Source: WVYX01 sp039592335 (GTDB lineage: Bacteria > Gemmatimonadota > Gemmatimonadetes > Gemmatimonadales > GWC2-71-9). From it: a stretch of 64,000 bases of DNA. Both the position numbers and the translations under genes were made by a program. Where the stretch lies: the NCBI GenBank assembly GCA_039592335.1, contig JBDHBX010000018.1, forward strand, positions 1 to 64,000, in the 5' to 3' direction. The notes beneath the pieces are model-generated. The model had not been told where the DNA came from. It made no database searches and was given only the letters and a program-made list of their open reading frames with translations. Shown here in pieces: positions 38,819 through 47,651 of the stretch; position 1 is the stretch's first letter, and each line of letters opens with the position of its first letter.

Positions 38819-40939
38819 ATGGCCACCCGGAAATCCGCTGATCTGCAAAAGCGAACGCTCCTGACCGGGGCACCTTTCGCGGTCATTCTGGTGGCCGGGG
38901 CCGCCTGGATTGCGTCCCAGATCGTCCAGGTGGAGTTCGAGGATGCGGCGGACCTCCGAATCGCCGCCGCTGCGGAACGGGCCAGCAGCACCGTCGACCA
39001 ATACCTGCGGGAGCGCCGCTCCGCCCTGCAGCTCTTCGCCAACATCCCCGACATCGTGGACTTGACGGGCATCGCCGGTCGGGACGCCGCCCGACGGGGA
39101 CTGGACGGGCTCGCGGCCGCCACGCTCGACGAGCGGTTCGCCGCGACTGGCCAGCTCTCTCCCGATAGCATGTTGGCCCGGTTCCTGGAGGAGTTCGGCG
39201 ACGTCTCCGACTTCGCGGCACTGTCCTTTACCGAACGCCACGGGTTCACCATCACCAGCAGCCTGCCGGGCGACGACTTCGTCCAGGCCGACGAGGAGTG
39301 GTGGCAGGTCGCCATGGAGCAGGGCTCGTATCAGGGCGAGCCCGAGGTGGATGAGACCCTGGGCATGATGGGGCTCACCCTGGCCCACGCCATCACCGAC
39401 CCGGCGACGGGAGAGCCGATCGGGGTCATGCGGGGCACGGTGACGCTCTTCCGGCTGGCGCGCCTCGCCGTTTCCGATCTGCAAACGCTCACCATCGAGG
39501 TGGTGGACGCCGAGGAGCTGGTGGTGATCTCGGCCAACCCGAGCCGCCTGCTGCGTCCCATCGACGAGGCCCGCCAGATCCGCCGCAGCGACCTGACGGA
39601 GGTCATGGAGATCGAACCGCCATCGGGTGGCACCGAGTGGGTGGGCACGACACCGACGAACCAGGGGCGCTGGTGGGTGGTTGTGCGGGAGCCCGAGGCG
39701 GTCACGTACGCCGGATCCCGCTCACTGCAGCGTGCGCTCTACATGGGAGCCGGCGCCGTGCTCATCCTCGTGCTCATCGTGGTCCTCTACGTCACCTCCT
39801 GGCTCAACCGTAAGGTGACCCAACCGGTGCGCCACGCCGGCGCGGTGGCAGGCCGGGTGGCGGACGGGGACCTCTCCGCCTCCGTGGCGGCCGAAGATGC
39901 CGGCTCCGAGGAAGTTGGTATCCTGCTCTCCTCGGTGGAAGGAATGGTCGAGGCCCTGCGGCGCCTCGTGGGGCAGATTCGCCTCTCGTCCGAGGAGTCG
40001 GCCTCCATGGCCGAGGAGATTTCGGCCAGCACGCAGGAGATGTCGGCCTCCACCCAGGAGATGGCCGACACCTGCCAGAACCTCAGCGATCAGGCTACCA
40101 AGCAGGCCGAGCAGGTGCGCGGCGCGGTGGGTGACGCCACACGGATCAGCAGCATCACCGCCCAGCTGGCCGATGGCGCCACCCTCGCGGCCGATCGCAA
40201 CACGGCCCTGTTGGAGACGGCTGAACAGCACCGCGAGCGGCTCCTCACGGGCAGCGAGCAGTTGGGCCAGCTCGCCAGCGACTTGGAGGAGGGTGTGTCG
40301 GACGCCAAGCGCCTCGCCGACATGTCCGGACAGATCGAGGCGTTCATCAAACAGACCCGCTCGATCGCAACCCAGACCAACATGCTCGCGCTCAATGCGG
40401 CGATCGAGGCTTCGCGGGCCGGGGGCGAGGGACGAGGTTTCGCCGTAGTGGCCGACGAGGTCCGCAAGCTCGCCGGTCAGGCGGCGCAGGCGGCGGCCTC
40501 CACGGCGGAAACAGTCAACAACGTGCTCGCCACGCTGCAGGCCACCGTGGACCGCCTGACCGCGCTCTCGGCGTCGAGCGCGGCGGTACGCCAGATTGCC
40601 GACGCCGCCGCCGGTGGGCTCCAGGAAGTCGCGGGCGGTGCGGCGGAAACCAGTGCGTGGACCGGAGAGATCTCGACCGCGGCCGGTGAAGTGCGGAAGC
40701 TGGTGGACGAGATCACCGAGCGACTTCAGGCCGTCCAGGGCGGCACCGAGTCGGTGGTGGCGGCCGCCGAGCAGATTGCCGCTTCCGCCGAAGAGCAGAG
40801 CGCCTCGACCCAGGAGATTGCCAGCTCAGCAGCCCAGCTCGCCGAGGCGTCGGAGCGCCTAACGGCGGCCGTGAGCTCCTTCCGGCTGGCGGGGTCGGGA
40901 AAGCGCGCGCCGGCGCCGGCCGCTCCCTCGGCGGCCTGA
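38819..40939 (+). CDS. methyl-accepting chemotaxis protein
   Basis: This 706-residue transmembrane receptor has a first membrane helix near 18-38, a periplasmic dCache-like sensing region to about 300, a second helix (MGAGAVLILVLIVVLYVTSWL, near 303-323) and a HAMP domain. A long coiled-coil signalling domain follows, with the tip GRGFAVVADEVRKLAGQAAQAA near 537-558. It senses a periplasmic ligand and controls CheA. No methylesterase or CheR-tether pentapeptide is seen at the C-terminus. No other che gene is in the window. Its stop is one base from the convergent serA gene. Confidence 0.93.
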   Translation: MATRKSADLQKRTLLTGAPFAVILVAGAAWIASQIVQVEFEDAADLRIAAAAERASSTVDQYLRERRSALQLFANIPDIVDLTGIAGRDAARRGLDGLAAATLDERFAATGQLSPDSMLARFLEEFGDVSDFAALSFTERHGFTITSSLPGDDFVQADEEWWQVAMEQGSYQGEPEVDETLGMMGLTLAHAITDPATGEPIGVMRGTVTLFRLARLAVSDLQTLTIEVVDAEELVVISANPSRLLRPIDEARQIRRSDLTEVMEIEPPSGGTEWVGTTPTNQGRWWVVVREPEAVTYAGSRSLQRALYMGAGAVLILVLIVVLYVTSWLNRKVTQPVRHAGAVAGRVADGDLSASVAAEDAGSEEVGILLSSVEGMVEALRRLVGQIRLSSEESASMAEEISASTQEMSASTQEMADTCQNLSDQATKQAEQVRGAVGDATRISSITAQLADGATLAADRNTALLETAEQHRERLLTGSEQLGQLASDLEEGVSDAKRLADMSGQIEAFIKQTRSIATQTNMLALNAAIEASRAGGEGRGFAVVADEVRKLAGQAAQAAASTAETVNNVLATLQATVDRLTALSASSAAVRQIADAAAGGLQEVAGGAAETSAWTGEISTAAGEVRKLVDEITERLQAVQGGTESVVAAAEQIAASAEEQSASTQEIASSAAQLAEASERLTAAVSSFRLAGSGKRAPAPAAPSAA

Positions 40940-40940
40940 G

Positions 40941-42536
40941 CTAGCCGCCGTTCAGACTCGCGAAGCGCACCTCCAGCACATCGTCCAACTCCGCCAGACT
41001 CTCGAGGACCGCAGTAGCCGGCACCTGATCCACGACGATCGCGGCCAGGGCCTCGCCCCCGGCCTCGTCCTTTCGGGCCTGGTGGTAGGACGCGATGTTG
41101 ACCTGCGCCTCGCCCAGCAGGCTTCCCACCCGACCGATCACCCCTGGTACGTCGCGGTTACGCAGCAGCAACACGTAACCTTCCGCCGGAACGTCCACGG
41201 GGAAGCCGTTGATCCGGATCACTCGGCCGGCATGCTCGCCCAACAGGGCGCCGTCCACCATCACCTTTCGGTCGGGCGTTCGGACCGTTACCCCAACCGT
41301 CGTCTCGAAGCCGGCGATGGGCTGACCCACACGCCGCCCGATGTTCATGCCCCGTTGCTCGGCGCGTGTCGCGGCGTTCACCAGGCTGACGGAGTCCACA
41401 CCCATCGCAGAGAGCACGCCCTCGACGGCCGCGAGCATCGCAGGGCGCGGCGCGTCGTTGTCGTCACCCCCAAAGTAGACCTCGACCGACCGCACGCGGT
41501 CGTGCGCGATCCCGGCGGCGAGACGCCCCAGGCGGCGCGCTAACTCCAACACCCCCCCGAGCCGGTCCATCACCTGACTGGGGATGCCGGGGAGATTCAC
41601 CGCACCGCGGAGGGTGCCCGTGAGGAGTGCGTCCCGCACGTTGGCGCAGATCTCGGATGCCACCCGTTCCTGCGCCTCGGAGGTGGAGGCGGCGAGGTGT
41701 GGGGTCAGCAGTACCTTGTCGGCCTTGCGCAGCGGTGAGTCTGGCTCGAGCGGCTCGGGCTCGAAGACGTCCAGCGCGGCGCCGGCCAGCGTTCCCTGTT
41801 CCAGGCCCTCGAGCAGCGCCTCATCGTCCACCAGGGCACCGCGTGCCGCGTTCACGAGCACGGCGGTGGGCTTCATCTTGGCCAACCGCTCGCGATTCAT
41901 GAGCCCGCGCGTCTCGGCGGTGAGCGGTGCGTGCAGCGACACGACGTCAGCCGTCTCGAGCACCTCGTCCAGCCCCAGCAGCGTGATGCCCATGTCGCGG
42001 GCCCGGGCTTCCGGAAGGTACGGGTCGTGCGCCACCACCTTCATGCCGAACGCGCGCGTGATGCTCGCCACGTGTACGCCGACCCGGCCGAGTCCGATCA
42101 GCCCGAGTCGCTTCCCTCGAAGCTCGGTGCCCGGAAACTGCTTCCGATCCCAACGCCCCTGCTCCATGCTCGCTGCCGCCCACGGGATCTTGCGCAGCAG
42201 CGACAGTAGCAGAGCCACGGTGTGTTCTGCAGCGCTCACCGTATTGGCGCCGGGTGCGTTGAGCACTGCGATGCCTCGCCGTGTCGCCGCCTCCACGTCG
42301 ATATTGTCGACCCCAACGCCCGCTCGGCCGATCAGGCTGAGCCGCGGCGCACCTGCCATGAGCTCCTCCGTCACCGTCGTGTCGGAGCGGACCAGCAACG
42401 CATGCGCTCGCTCCAGCTCGTTAGGCAAGCGGTTCGGCTCCCCCGCAACGGAGACGACGTCTATCTGCGACTCGTTCTCGAGCAGGGCGAGGCCCGCCGA
42501 GTGTACCCGGTCGGCAACGACGACGACGAAGCTCAC
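40941..42536 (-). CDS. serA: D-3-phosphoglycerate dehydrogenase
   Basis: This 531-residue protein catalyses the first step of serine synthesis. The NAD-binding Rossmann motif is LGLIGLGRVGVHVASITRAFG, and the catalytic Arg, Glu and His lie in NAARGALVDDEALLEGL and LLTPHLAASTSEAQ. An intervening ASB domain and a C-terminal ACT domain (YVLLLRNRDVPGVIGRVGSLLGEAQVNIASYHQ, in parts) complete the long type I form, which is usually inhibited by serine. It overlaps the class V aminotransferase gene by four bases. Confidence 0.96.
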   Translation of the reverse strand: MSFVVVVADRVHSAGLALLENESQIDVVSVAGEPNRLPNELERAHALLVRSDTTVTEELMAGAPRLSLIGRAGVGVDNIDVEAATRRGIAVLNAPGANTVSAAEHTVALLLSLLRKIPWAAASMEQGRWDRKQFPGTELRGKRLGLIGLGRVGVHVASITRAFGMKVVAHDPYLPEARARDMGITLLGLDEVLETADVVSLHAPLTAETRGLMNRERLAKMKPTAVLVNAARGALVDDEALLEGLEQGTLAGAALDVFEPEPLEPDSPLRKADKVLLTPHLAASTSEAQERVASEICANVRDALLTGTLRGAVNLPGIPSQVMDRLGGVLELARRLGRLAAGIAHDRVRSVEVYFGGDDNDAPRPAMLAAVEGVLSAMGVDSVSLVNAATRAEQRGMNIGRRVGQPIAGFETTVGVTVRTPDRKVMVDGALLGEHAGRVIRINGFPVDVPAEGYVLLLRNRDVPGVIGRVGSLLGEAQVNIASYHQARKDEAGGEALAAIVVDQVPATAVLESLAELDDVLEVRFASLNGG

Positions 42537-43624
42537 GCCGCCACCTCCTCCACCACACCCAGCACCTCCCCCACCCTCTCGGGACTGTGGTCACCCATGT
42601 GTCCGATGCGCAGGGTCGTAGGCTTGAGCTCCCCGTAGCCCGTGCCGATGATCCAGCCCCTCTTCTTGACCGCCTGGACCAGCTCGCGGCCGTTCCTCCC
42701 CTCAGGCACCTCGAGGCACGAGACCGTCCAGGAGCGGCGACCCTCCCGCGGCAGATACGAGAATCCGAGCTCCCGGCCGCGTCCCCCGACCCACTCCTCT
42801 ACAACCCGGCGCATGGCGTCGTGCCGCTGCCACCGCTGTTCGATCCCCCCCTCGGCCTCGATCCGCGCGAGTTGCGCATCGAGTGCGTAGAGCAGCGAGA
42901 TCGCGGGCGTATTGGTGGGTTGGTAATTGCCGGCGGCCTTGTCGAACGCGATCACGTCGAGATATGCGCCACGCTCCGGTATCGACTTCGCGTGCTCCAG
43001 CATGCGCTCGGAGGCCACCGCCAGCGCGAGCCCGGGCGGCAGTGCCAGCGCCTTCTGCGATCCCGTCAGCACGAAGTCCAGCGACCATTCGTCTGTCTCC
43101 ACCGGCGATCCGGCCACGGACGTCACCGCATCCACCAACAGCAGCACGTCATCGAACTCGTGCACCACCGCGGCAAGCTCCTCGAGGGGCGCGAGGGCGC
43201 CGGTGGACGTCTCCGAATGGACTAGCGTGACGGCCTCCACGTCGGTGCGCTTGAGCGCGTCCCGTAACATGTCGGGTTCCACGGTCTGCCCCAACGGAAC
43301 GTGCAGCCGCACGACGTCGCGTCCCGTGGCGGCCACGATCGCGGCGAAGCGCTCGCCGAACGCGCCACCCACGAGGGAGAGGGCGCGGTGCTTGACCCCG
43401 CAGCGCACGGCCATCTCCATGAAGCCGGTGGCCGAGCAGGTGCCCACGAGCACGCGGCGCTTGGTGCGGCACAGGCGCTGGAGTGGTGGCTCCATGCGCT
43501 TCAGCAAGTCGACCATGTCCTGGCCCCGATGCGGGATCATCGCCCGGTTCATGGCCGCCAGGACATCGGGGTGGACTTCCGTGGGTCCGGGAAGGAAGAA
43601 CCGACCAAACTCAGATGCGCTCAT
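42533..43624 (-). CDS. class V aminotransferase (phosphoserine/alanine-glyoxylate type)
   Basis: This 363-residue PLP enzyme has FLPGPTEVHPDVLAAM at the start, GTCSATGFMEMAVRC, then LLVDAVTSVAGSPVE and the Schiff-base Lys in LTGSQKALALPPGLALA. The family includes serine-pyruvate, alanine-glyoxylate and a non-canonical phosphoserine aminotransferase. Overlap with serA strongly suggests it makes phosphoserine from 3-phosphohydroxypyruvate here. Its own start overlaps the stop of the cysteine hydrolase gene. Confidence 0.9.
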   Translation of the reverse strand: MSASEFGRFFLPGPTEVHPDVLAAMNRAMIPHRGQDMVDLLKRMEPPLQRLCRTKRRVLVGTCSATGFMEMAVRCGVKHRALSLVGGAFGERFAAIVAATGRDVVRLHVPLGQTVEPDMLRDALKRTDVEAVTLVHSETSTGALAPLEELAAVVHEFDDVLLLVDAVTSVAGSPVETDEWSLDFVLTGSQKALALPPGLALAVASERMLEHAKSIPERGAYLDVIAFDKAAGNYQPTNTPAISLLYALDAQLARIEAEGGIEQRWQRHDAMRRVVEEWVGGRGRELGFSYLPREGRRSWTVSCLEVPEGRNGRELVQAVKKRGWIIGTGYGELKPTTLRIGHMGDHSPERVGEVLGVVEEVAA

Positions 43625-44646
43625 TCACCGTACCAGGTGTCGATGGGCTGGGTCGAGCAAACCAGGTGCATGCCTGCGTCCGCGAAGCGTTGAAAAGCCT
43701 CGTCTGCCTGCTCCGTGAAGTCAACCACGTCGGGGACCACCACGGCGGAGGTGCAGTCCTCCAGCAGGTACACCTTCTCCGCCAAGCCGGGGTCCCGCGC
43801 CTGCAACTCGGTCAGCAGGTCGTGAATCGACCACGCCACGCAGTGGCTCTTGGCCTGGCCCGCCACGACCACCGCGTCGAACGCAAGCAGCCGTTCGATG
43901 AACCTGAGGTTCTTGGCCGCGATCGGTGCGCCCTCGGGCCCCTCGAGCACCTCGGGGCTCAGCACCGAGTAGTTCTCGGTGAGGGGATTGTTGCCTTTCA
44001 CCTCGAACCCCGGGGGGGCCACGCGGGCCACGCTGTGAAAGAAGATGGCCTCTTCCACGGCGGACACGAGCGCGTGACCCACCCCGCCGAGCATGGCGTG
44101 ATAGGGCCACACCATGAGGGGGTATCGGCCCTCGCGCAGCGTGCGTACGTAGTGCAGGGCGTGCTCGCTGAGCCAGGCGTAGTCGCGCCCCGCCGCGATG
44201 CCGGCGATCGCCGGATTCACCTTCCAGACGCCCCGTTCGACGTCCTCGGGCGTGATGACGGTCTGCGCACCCGCGGGGTGCTCCCCCGCCTCGTTGACCC
44301 AGAAGATGGGATGGAAGATCTGAACGGCGCTGTGCGTGTCCATGGTGGGGGCGATCTCGCTGATGATGTCGAGATTCCGGTAGATGAACTCGCACAGCCG
44401 GACGTTGTCCTCGACCGCCCCGTTCCCCGACCGCCCACCGACGAACAGCTCGTGCCCCGGGATACAGAAGGTGTTCTGGCAGTCGACCAGCACGAGGCAG
44501 ACGCGTCGCGCGTCGGTCGAGGCCGGTCGGACATTCCGCTCCCGCGCCCACGCCTCAGCCTCCCGGGCACGCGACTCATAGTCGACTCGCCAGATCTCTC
44601 CGACCCTGGCAGGGTCGAAGTGGATGGGAACGGGGAGTCCGGGCAT
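43621..44646 (-). CDS. isochorismatase-like cysteine hydrolase (nicotinamidase-type)
   Basis: This 341-residue protein is longer than typical nicotinamidases but keeps the triad: Asp in CLVLVDCQNTFCIPG, a central Lys-containing region, and Cys in VVVAGQAKSHCVAWS. MDTHSAVQIFHP marks the metal-site region. It lies just downstream of nicotinate phosphoribosyltransferase, so nicotinamide-to-nicotinate conversion for NAD salvage is the likely role. The ATG at 44646 follows GGAGTAGGGAGAAG; the upstream extension overlaps the neighbour and is rejected. Confidence 0.85.
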   Translation of the reverse strand: MPGLPVPIHFDPARVGEIWRVDYESRAREAEAWARERNVRPASTDARRVCLVLVDCQNTFCIPGHELFVGGRSGNGAVEDNVRLCEFIYRNLDIISEIAPTMDTHSAVQIFHPIFWVNEAGEHPAGAQTVITPEDVERGVWKVNPAIAGIAAGRDYAWLSEHALHYVRTLREGRYPLMVWPYHAMLGGVGHALVSAVEEAIFFHSVARVAPPGFEVKGNNPLTENYSVLSPEVLEGPEGAPIAAKNLRFIERLLAFDAVVVAGQAKSHCVAWSIHDLLTELQARDPGLAEKVYLLEDCTSAVVVPDVVDFTEQADEAFQRFADAGMHLVCSTQPIDTWYGE

Positions 44647-44653
44647 CTTCTCC

Positions 44654-45718
44654 CTACTCCACCAACTCCAGCCGCTCATTGGGCCGATACCACCGCCCCA
44701 CCTTGGCGCACGGCTCACCGTCCTTCCTCACCACATCCGCCGTGAAGTCGTACTTGCCTCCGTCGCGGAACAGCGAGGAGCCGACACCATACGAGTCGAC
44801 CGGCACTCCCGCATCCTCGAACGCCCGGATCTTCTCCACGGTGAAACCGCCCGAGACCACAATCTTCACATCCGCAAACCCCTCGGCATCGAGCGCCTCG
44901 CGGACGTTCCACACGAGCCGGGGATTGACTCCACAGGGATCGAAGTCCCCCATGTCACCGTAGATCGACTGGTCCACCAGCGTCGCCGACGTGTCGAGCC
45001 GCACCCCGTACAACCGGGATCCGAGCGCACGCGCCACCTCTAGCGATGTGCGCACGCTATCGTTTTCGAAATCCACCAGGCTAATCAGCTTCACATCTTC
45101 GGGCATGTACTCCGCGAACTTCTCCGCCGCCAGCGCGGTATCGCCGCCGTACGCGGCGATCATGGCGTGGGGCACAGTGCCCACCCCTTCGCTTCCCCAC
45201 CACGAGGCCTGGGCATCAGTCGAGACGCCGATCGCTCCCGCGATGTGCGCCGCGTACCCGTCACCGGTCTGCACCAGCCAGTGATCGTGGCGGGCGGGGA
45301 AGAACATCACGTCCTTCGGCTTCGCCGCTTCGACTACGAGGCGCGTGTTGGTCCCCACGCGGGTGCGGCGCGCGAGCACACCCACGTACAGCGTCTCGAG
45401 GTGCGCGAACGCATCGTACGGACCGTCGATCGTCATCGCCGTCTCCCATGGGGCGATCTCGTCGCCGTCGTGGAGGGCGTAAACGGTGAGGTCCTTCCAG
45501 GAGTGGGAACAGAGCTTGAGAATCGCGATCGCCTCGTCGACGCCGCCGAGGTACGCGTGAGACTTGCAGAACACCTGCATCATCACCGTGGGCCGATGAC
45601 CATCGGCCAACACCACCTCCCGCGCCCGGACGAAGTACTTATCCGTGTAGTACCCCGACTGCATCTTCTCCACGGGAAGGTGGAAGATGGCCGGGTCGAG
45701 GCGCTTCCGGCGTGGCAT
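44654..45718 (-). CDS. pncB: nicotinate phosphoribosyltransferase
   Basis: This 354-residue protein converts nicotinate and PRPP to nicotinate mononucleotide. The QSGYYTDKYFVRAREVV N-terminal segment, the FFPARHDHWLVQTGDGYAAHIAG region and ISLVDFENDSVRTSLEVARALG (in parts) are present. The phosphate-binding ends KIVVSGGFTVEKIRAFEDAGVPVDSYGVGSSLF (in parts: VVSGGFTVEKIRAF, DSYGVGSSL) fit the type II PRTase barrel. It forms a pair with the cysteine hydrolase 7 bases downstream. Confidence 0.93.
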   Translation of the reverse strand: MPRRKRLDPAIFHLPVEKMQSGYYTDKYFVRAREVVLADGHRPTVMMQVFCKSHAYLGGVDEAIAILKLCSHSWKDLTVYALHDGDEIAPWETAMTIDGPYDAFAHLETLYVGVLARRTRVGTNTRLVVEAAKPKDVMFFPARHDHWLVQTGDGYAAHIAGAIGVSTDAQASWWGSEGVGTVPHAMIAAYGGDTALAAEKFAEYMPEDVKLISLVDFENDSVRTSLEVARALGSRLYGVRLDTSATLVDQSIYGDMGDFDPCGVNPRLVWNVREALDAEGFADVKIVVSGGFTVEKIRAFEDAGVPVDSYGVGSSLFRDGGKYDFTADVVRKDGEPCAKVGRWYRPNERLELVE

Positions 45719-45720
45719 GG

Positions 45721-46443
45721 TCAGGTGCTGTCCCCTCTGATCGCGAACCGCAGGGCACGCCGCCGCAGCCAGCGGACGCCGAGCGCATCCCGCAGCCCCC
45801 GGGCCGCCCGGTTCCACATCCCGTACTTGCTCCGCCCATGTTGCCGCGGCCGGTGGGAAACGGGAACTTCAGCCACCGCGCCGCCCTGCGTTCGCACCAG
45901 CGTGGGGAGAAAGCGGTGCATCCCGTTGAACCGCGGCAGCGTCACCATGGCGCTCCCGCGGATCGCCTTCAGGGAGCAGCCCGTATCCCGCACGGTGTCA
46001 CCCGTCATCCAGTTCCGCACCCGATTGGCGATCCGGCTCTGGAGCAGCTTCCACCAGGAATCCGCGCGCCCGGCACGGTACCCCGCCACGGCGGCGAGCG
46101 ATGGATCAGCCGCGAGGGCTTCGAGCAGCCCGGGAATATCGGCCGGATCGTTCTGCCCATCGGCATCCATCAGCACCACGACCTCGCCGGCGGCGGCGTC
46201 CACTCCCGCCGCGAACGCGGCACTCTGCCCCGCGTTGGCCTCGAAGGCCACGACCCGCAAGCGGGGGTGGCGCGCCCTGAGCCGGCGCAGCTCGTCGAGT
46301 GAGCCGTCGGTGGAGCCGTCGTCCACGGCAACCACTTCGTGCGGGACATCCCGCAAGGCCGCCGCGATCTCCTCGAGGAGCGGCGGCAGGCTCTCCCGCT
46401 CGTTATAGACCGGCAGCACCACAGAGACCACGGGGTCCTTCAC
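45721..46443 (-). CDS. family 2 glycosyltransferase
   Basis: This 240-residue GT-A enzyme has VSVVLPVYNERESLPPLL, VVAVDDGSTDGSLDELRRL and the metal-binding VVLMDADGQNDPADIP (D-x-D). The late RVRNWMTGDTVRDTGCSLKA and the MHRFLPTLVRTQG segment resemble dolichyl-phosphate mannosyl- or glucosyltransferases. There are no C-terminal membrane spans, so it is probably peripheral. It uses a nucleotide sugar for cell-envelope glycans. It may be read with the downstream pncB pair, 2 bases away. Confidence 0.9.
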   Translation of the reverse strand: MKDPVVSVVLPVYNERESLPPLLEEIAAALRDVPHEVVAVDDGSTDGSLDELRRLRARHPRLRVVAFEANAGQSAAFAAGVDAAAGEVVVLMDADGQNDPADIPGLLEALAADPSLAAVAGYRAGRADSWWKLLQSRIANRVRNWMTGDTVRDTGCSLKAIRGSAMVTLPRFNGMHRFLPTLVRTQGGAVAEVPVSHRPRQHGRSKYGMWNRAARGLRDALGVRWLRRRALRFAIRGDST

Positions 46444-46556
46444 GGGGGCAACGTACGGTGCTCCAGACCCGGAATCAAGTTGACGGGGCTCCGCCCGCCC
46501 ACCTTATTTCGCGGTGCTCGCCTTACGACGTTCCACCTCGGGAGGAGGGGCTGATC

Positions 46557-47651
46557 GTGTCCGATTCACTCACACGCCGAGACTTTCTGGGTGCCGCCAC
46601 GGGGCTCGCGGCCGGCACCATGCTAGGTCCGGGGATCATCGGGAAGGGTGCGCCCGCCGTGCACGTGCGGCCGGCAGCACGTAACGTCGCCGTCGCGTCG
46701 GCCAACGGGCTCCGGGCTGTGGAGAAGGCCGGAGCGTTACTGCACCAGGGAGTCGATACGCTCGACGCGGCCATCGAGGGTGTGAAGATCCAGGAGCTCG
46801 ACCCAGAGGACACCTCGGTGGGCTACGGCGGCCTGCCGAACGAGCACGGCGTCGTGCAGCTCGACGCATCCTGCATGCATGGCCCCTCTCGCCGGGCGGG
46901 AGCCGTCGGCGCGCTGGAGGGAATCAAGACGCCCAGCGTCGTGGCAAAGTACGTGCTGCGCTACACCGACCACATCATGCTAGTGGGCGAGGGCGCCAAG
47001 CAGTTCGCTCTTTCCTACGGGTTCAAGGAGGAGGATTTGCTTACCGACCGGGCGAGGCAGCGCTGGCTCCGCTGGCGTGCCAACCGGGGCCCGGACGACG
47101 ACTGGATCGACGTACCTCGGGACGAGCAGATGGTCGTGCCCGAACGACACGGCACGATCAACTGCAACACGGTGAACGCGAACGGCGACATCTCCTCCGT
47201 CACCACCACGAGCGGGTTGGCGTGGAAGATCCCGGGCCGGGTGGGAGACTCCCCCCTGATCGGCGCCGGCCAGTACACCGACAACGACGTCGGCGCCGCC
47301 GGCTCCACGGGGCGAGGCGAGGCGAACATCAAGGTGTGCGGCGCGTTCCTCACGGTCGAGTTCATGCGGCGCGGCATGTCACCGACCGACGCGGCCCTGG
47401 AGACGCTGCGGCGCGTCGTAGCCACCACCGAGCCGCGCCTGCTCGACGAGCGGGGCCGCCCGCGGTTCGGACTCAACTTCTACGCGGTGAACAAGCGGGG
47501 TGAGTTCGGCGGAGCCACGATCTGGTCGCACCGTGCGTCGGACGACCCTGAGCGCCGGACGCGCCGGCAGTATGCCGCCTTCGATGGCGAGACCGCTCGG
47601 TTGTACGACTCCGCCTACCTCTACGAGCGCCACCCAGAAACTGGCGAGTGA
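46557..47651 (+). CDS. Tat-exported glycosylasparaginase-like Ntn hydrolase
   Basis: This 364-residue protein has a twin-arginine signal (SLTRRDFLGAATGLAAGTM). The isoaspartyl peptidase/glycosylasparaginase fold follows: YGGLPNEHGVVQLDASCMHG early, then RHGTINCNTVNANGDISSVTTTSGLAWKIPGRVGDSP (in parts: HGTINC, GRVGDSPLIGAGQY). The Thr of HGT is the expected autocleavage nucleophile; the Asp before it in characterised enzymes is Gly here. It probably removes asparagine-linked N-acetylglucosamine or hydrolyses related amides in the periplasm. The GTG start follows GGAGGAGGGG. Confidence 0.9.
   Translation: MSDSLTRRDFLGAATGLAAGTMLGPGIIGKGAPAVHVRPAARNVAVASANGLRAVEKAGALLHQGVDTLDAAIEGVKIQELDPEDTSVGYGGLPNEHGVVQLDASCMHGPSRRAGAVGALEGIKTPSVVAKYVLRYTDHIMLVGEGAKQFALSYGFKEEDLLTDRARQRWLRWRANRGPDDDWIDVPRDEQMVVPERHGTINCNTVNANGDISSVTTTSGLAWKIPGRVGDSPLIGAGQYTDNDVGAAGSTGRGEANIKVCGAFLTVEFMRRGMSPTDAALETLRRVVATTEPRLLDERGRPRFGLNFYAVNKRGEFGGATIWSHRASDDPERRTRRQYAAFDGETARLYDSAYLYERHPETGE

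Noticed and set aside
41584..42621. Ser/Arg-rich plus-strand frame opposite serA
   Set aside because: It has a low-complexity translation and is antisense to serA and the start of its neighbour.
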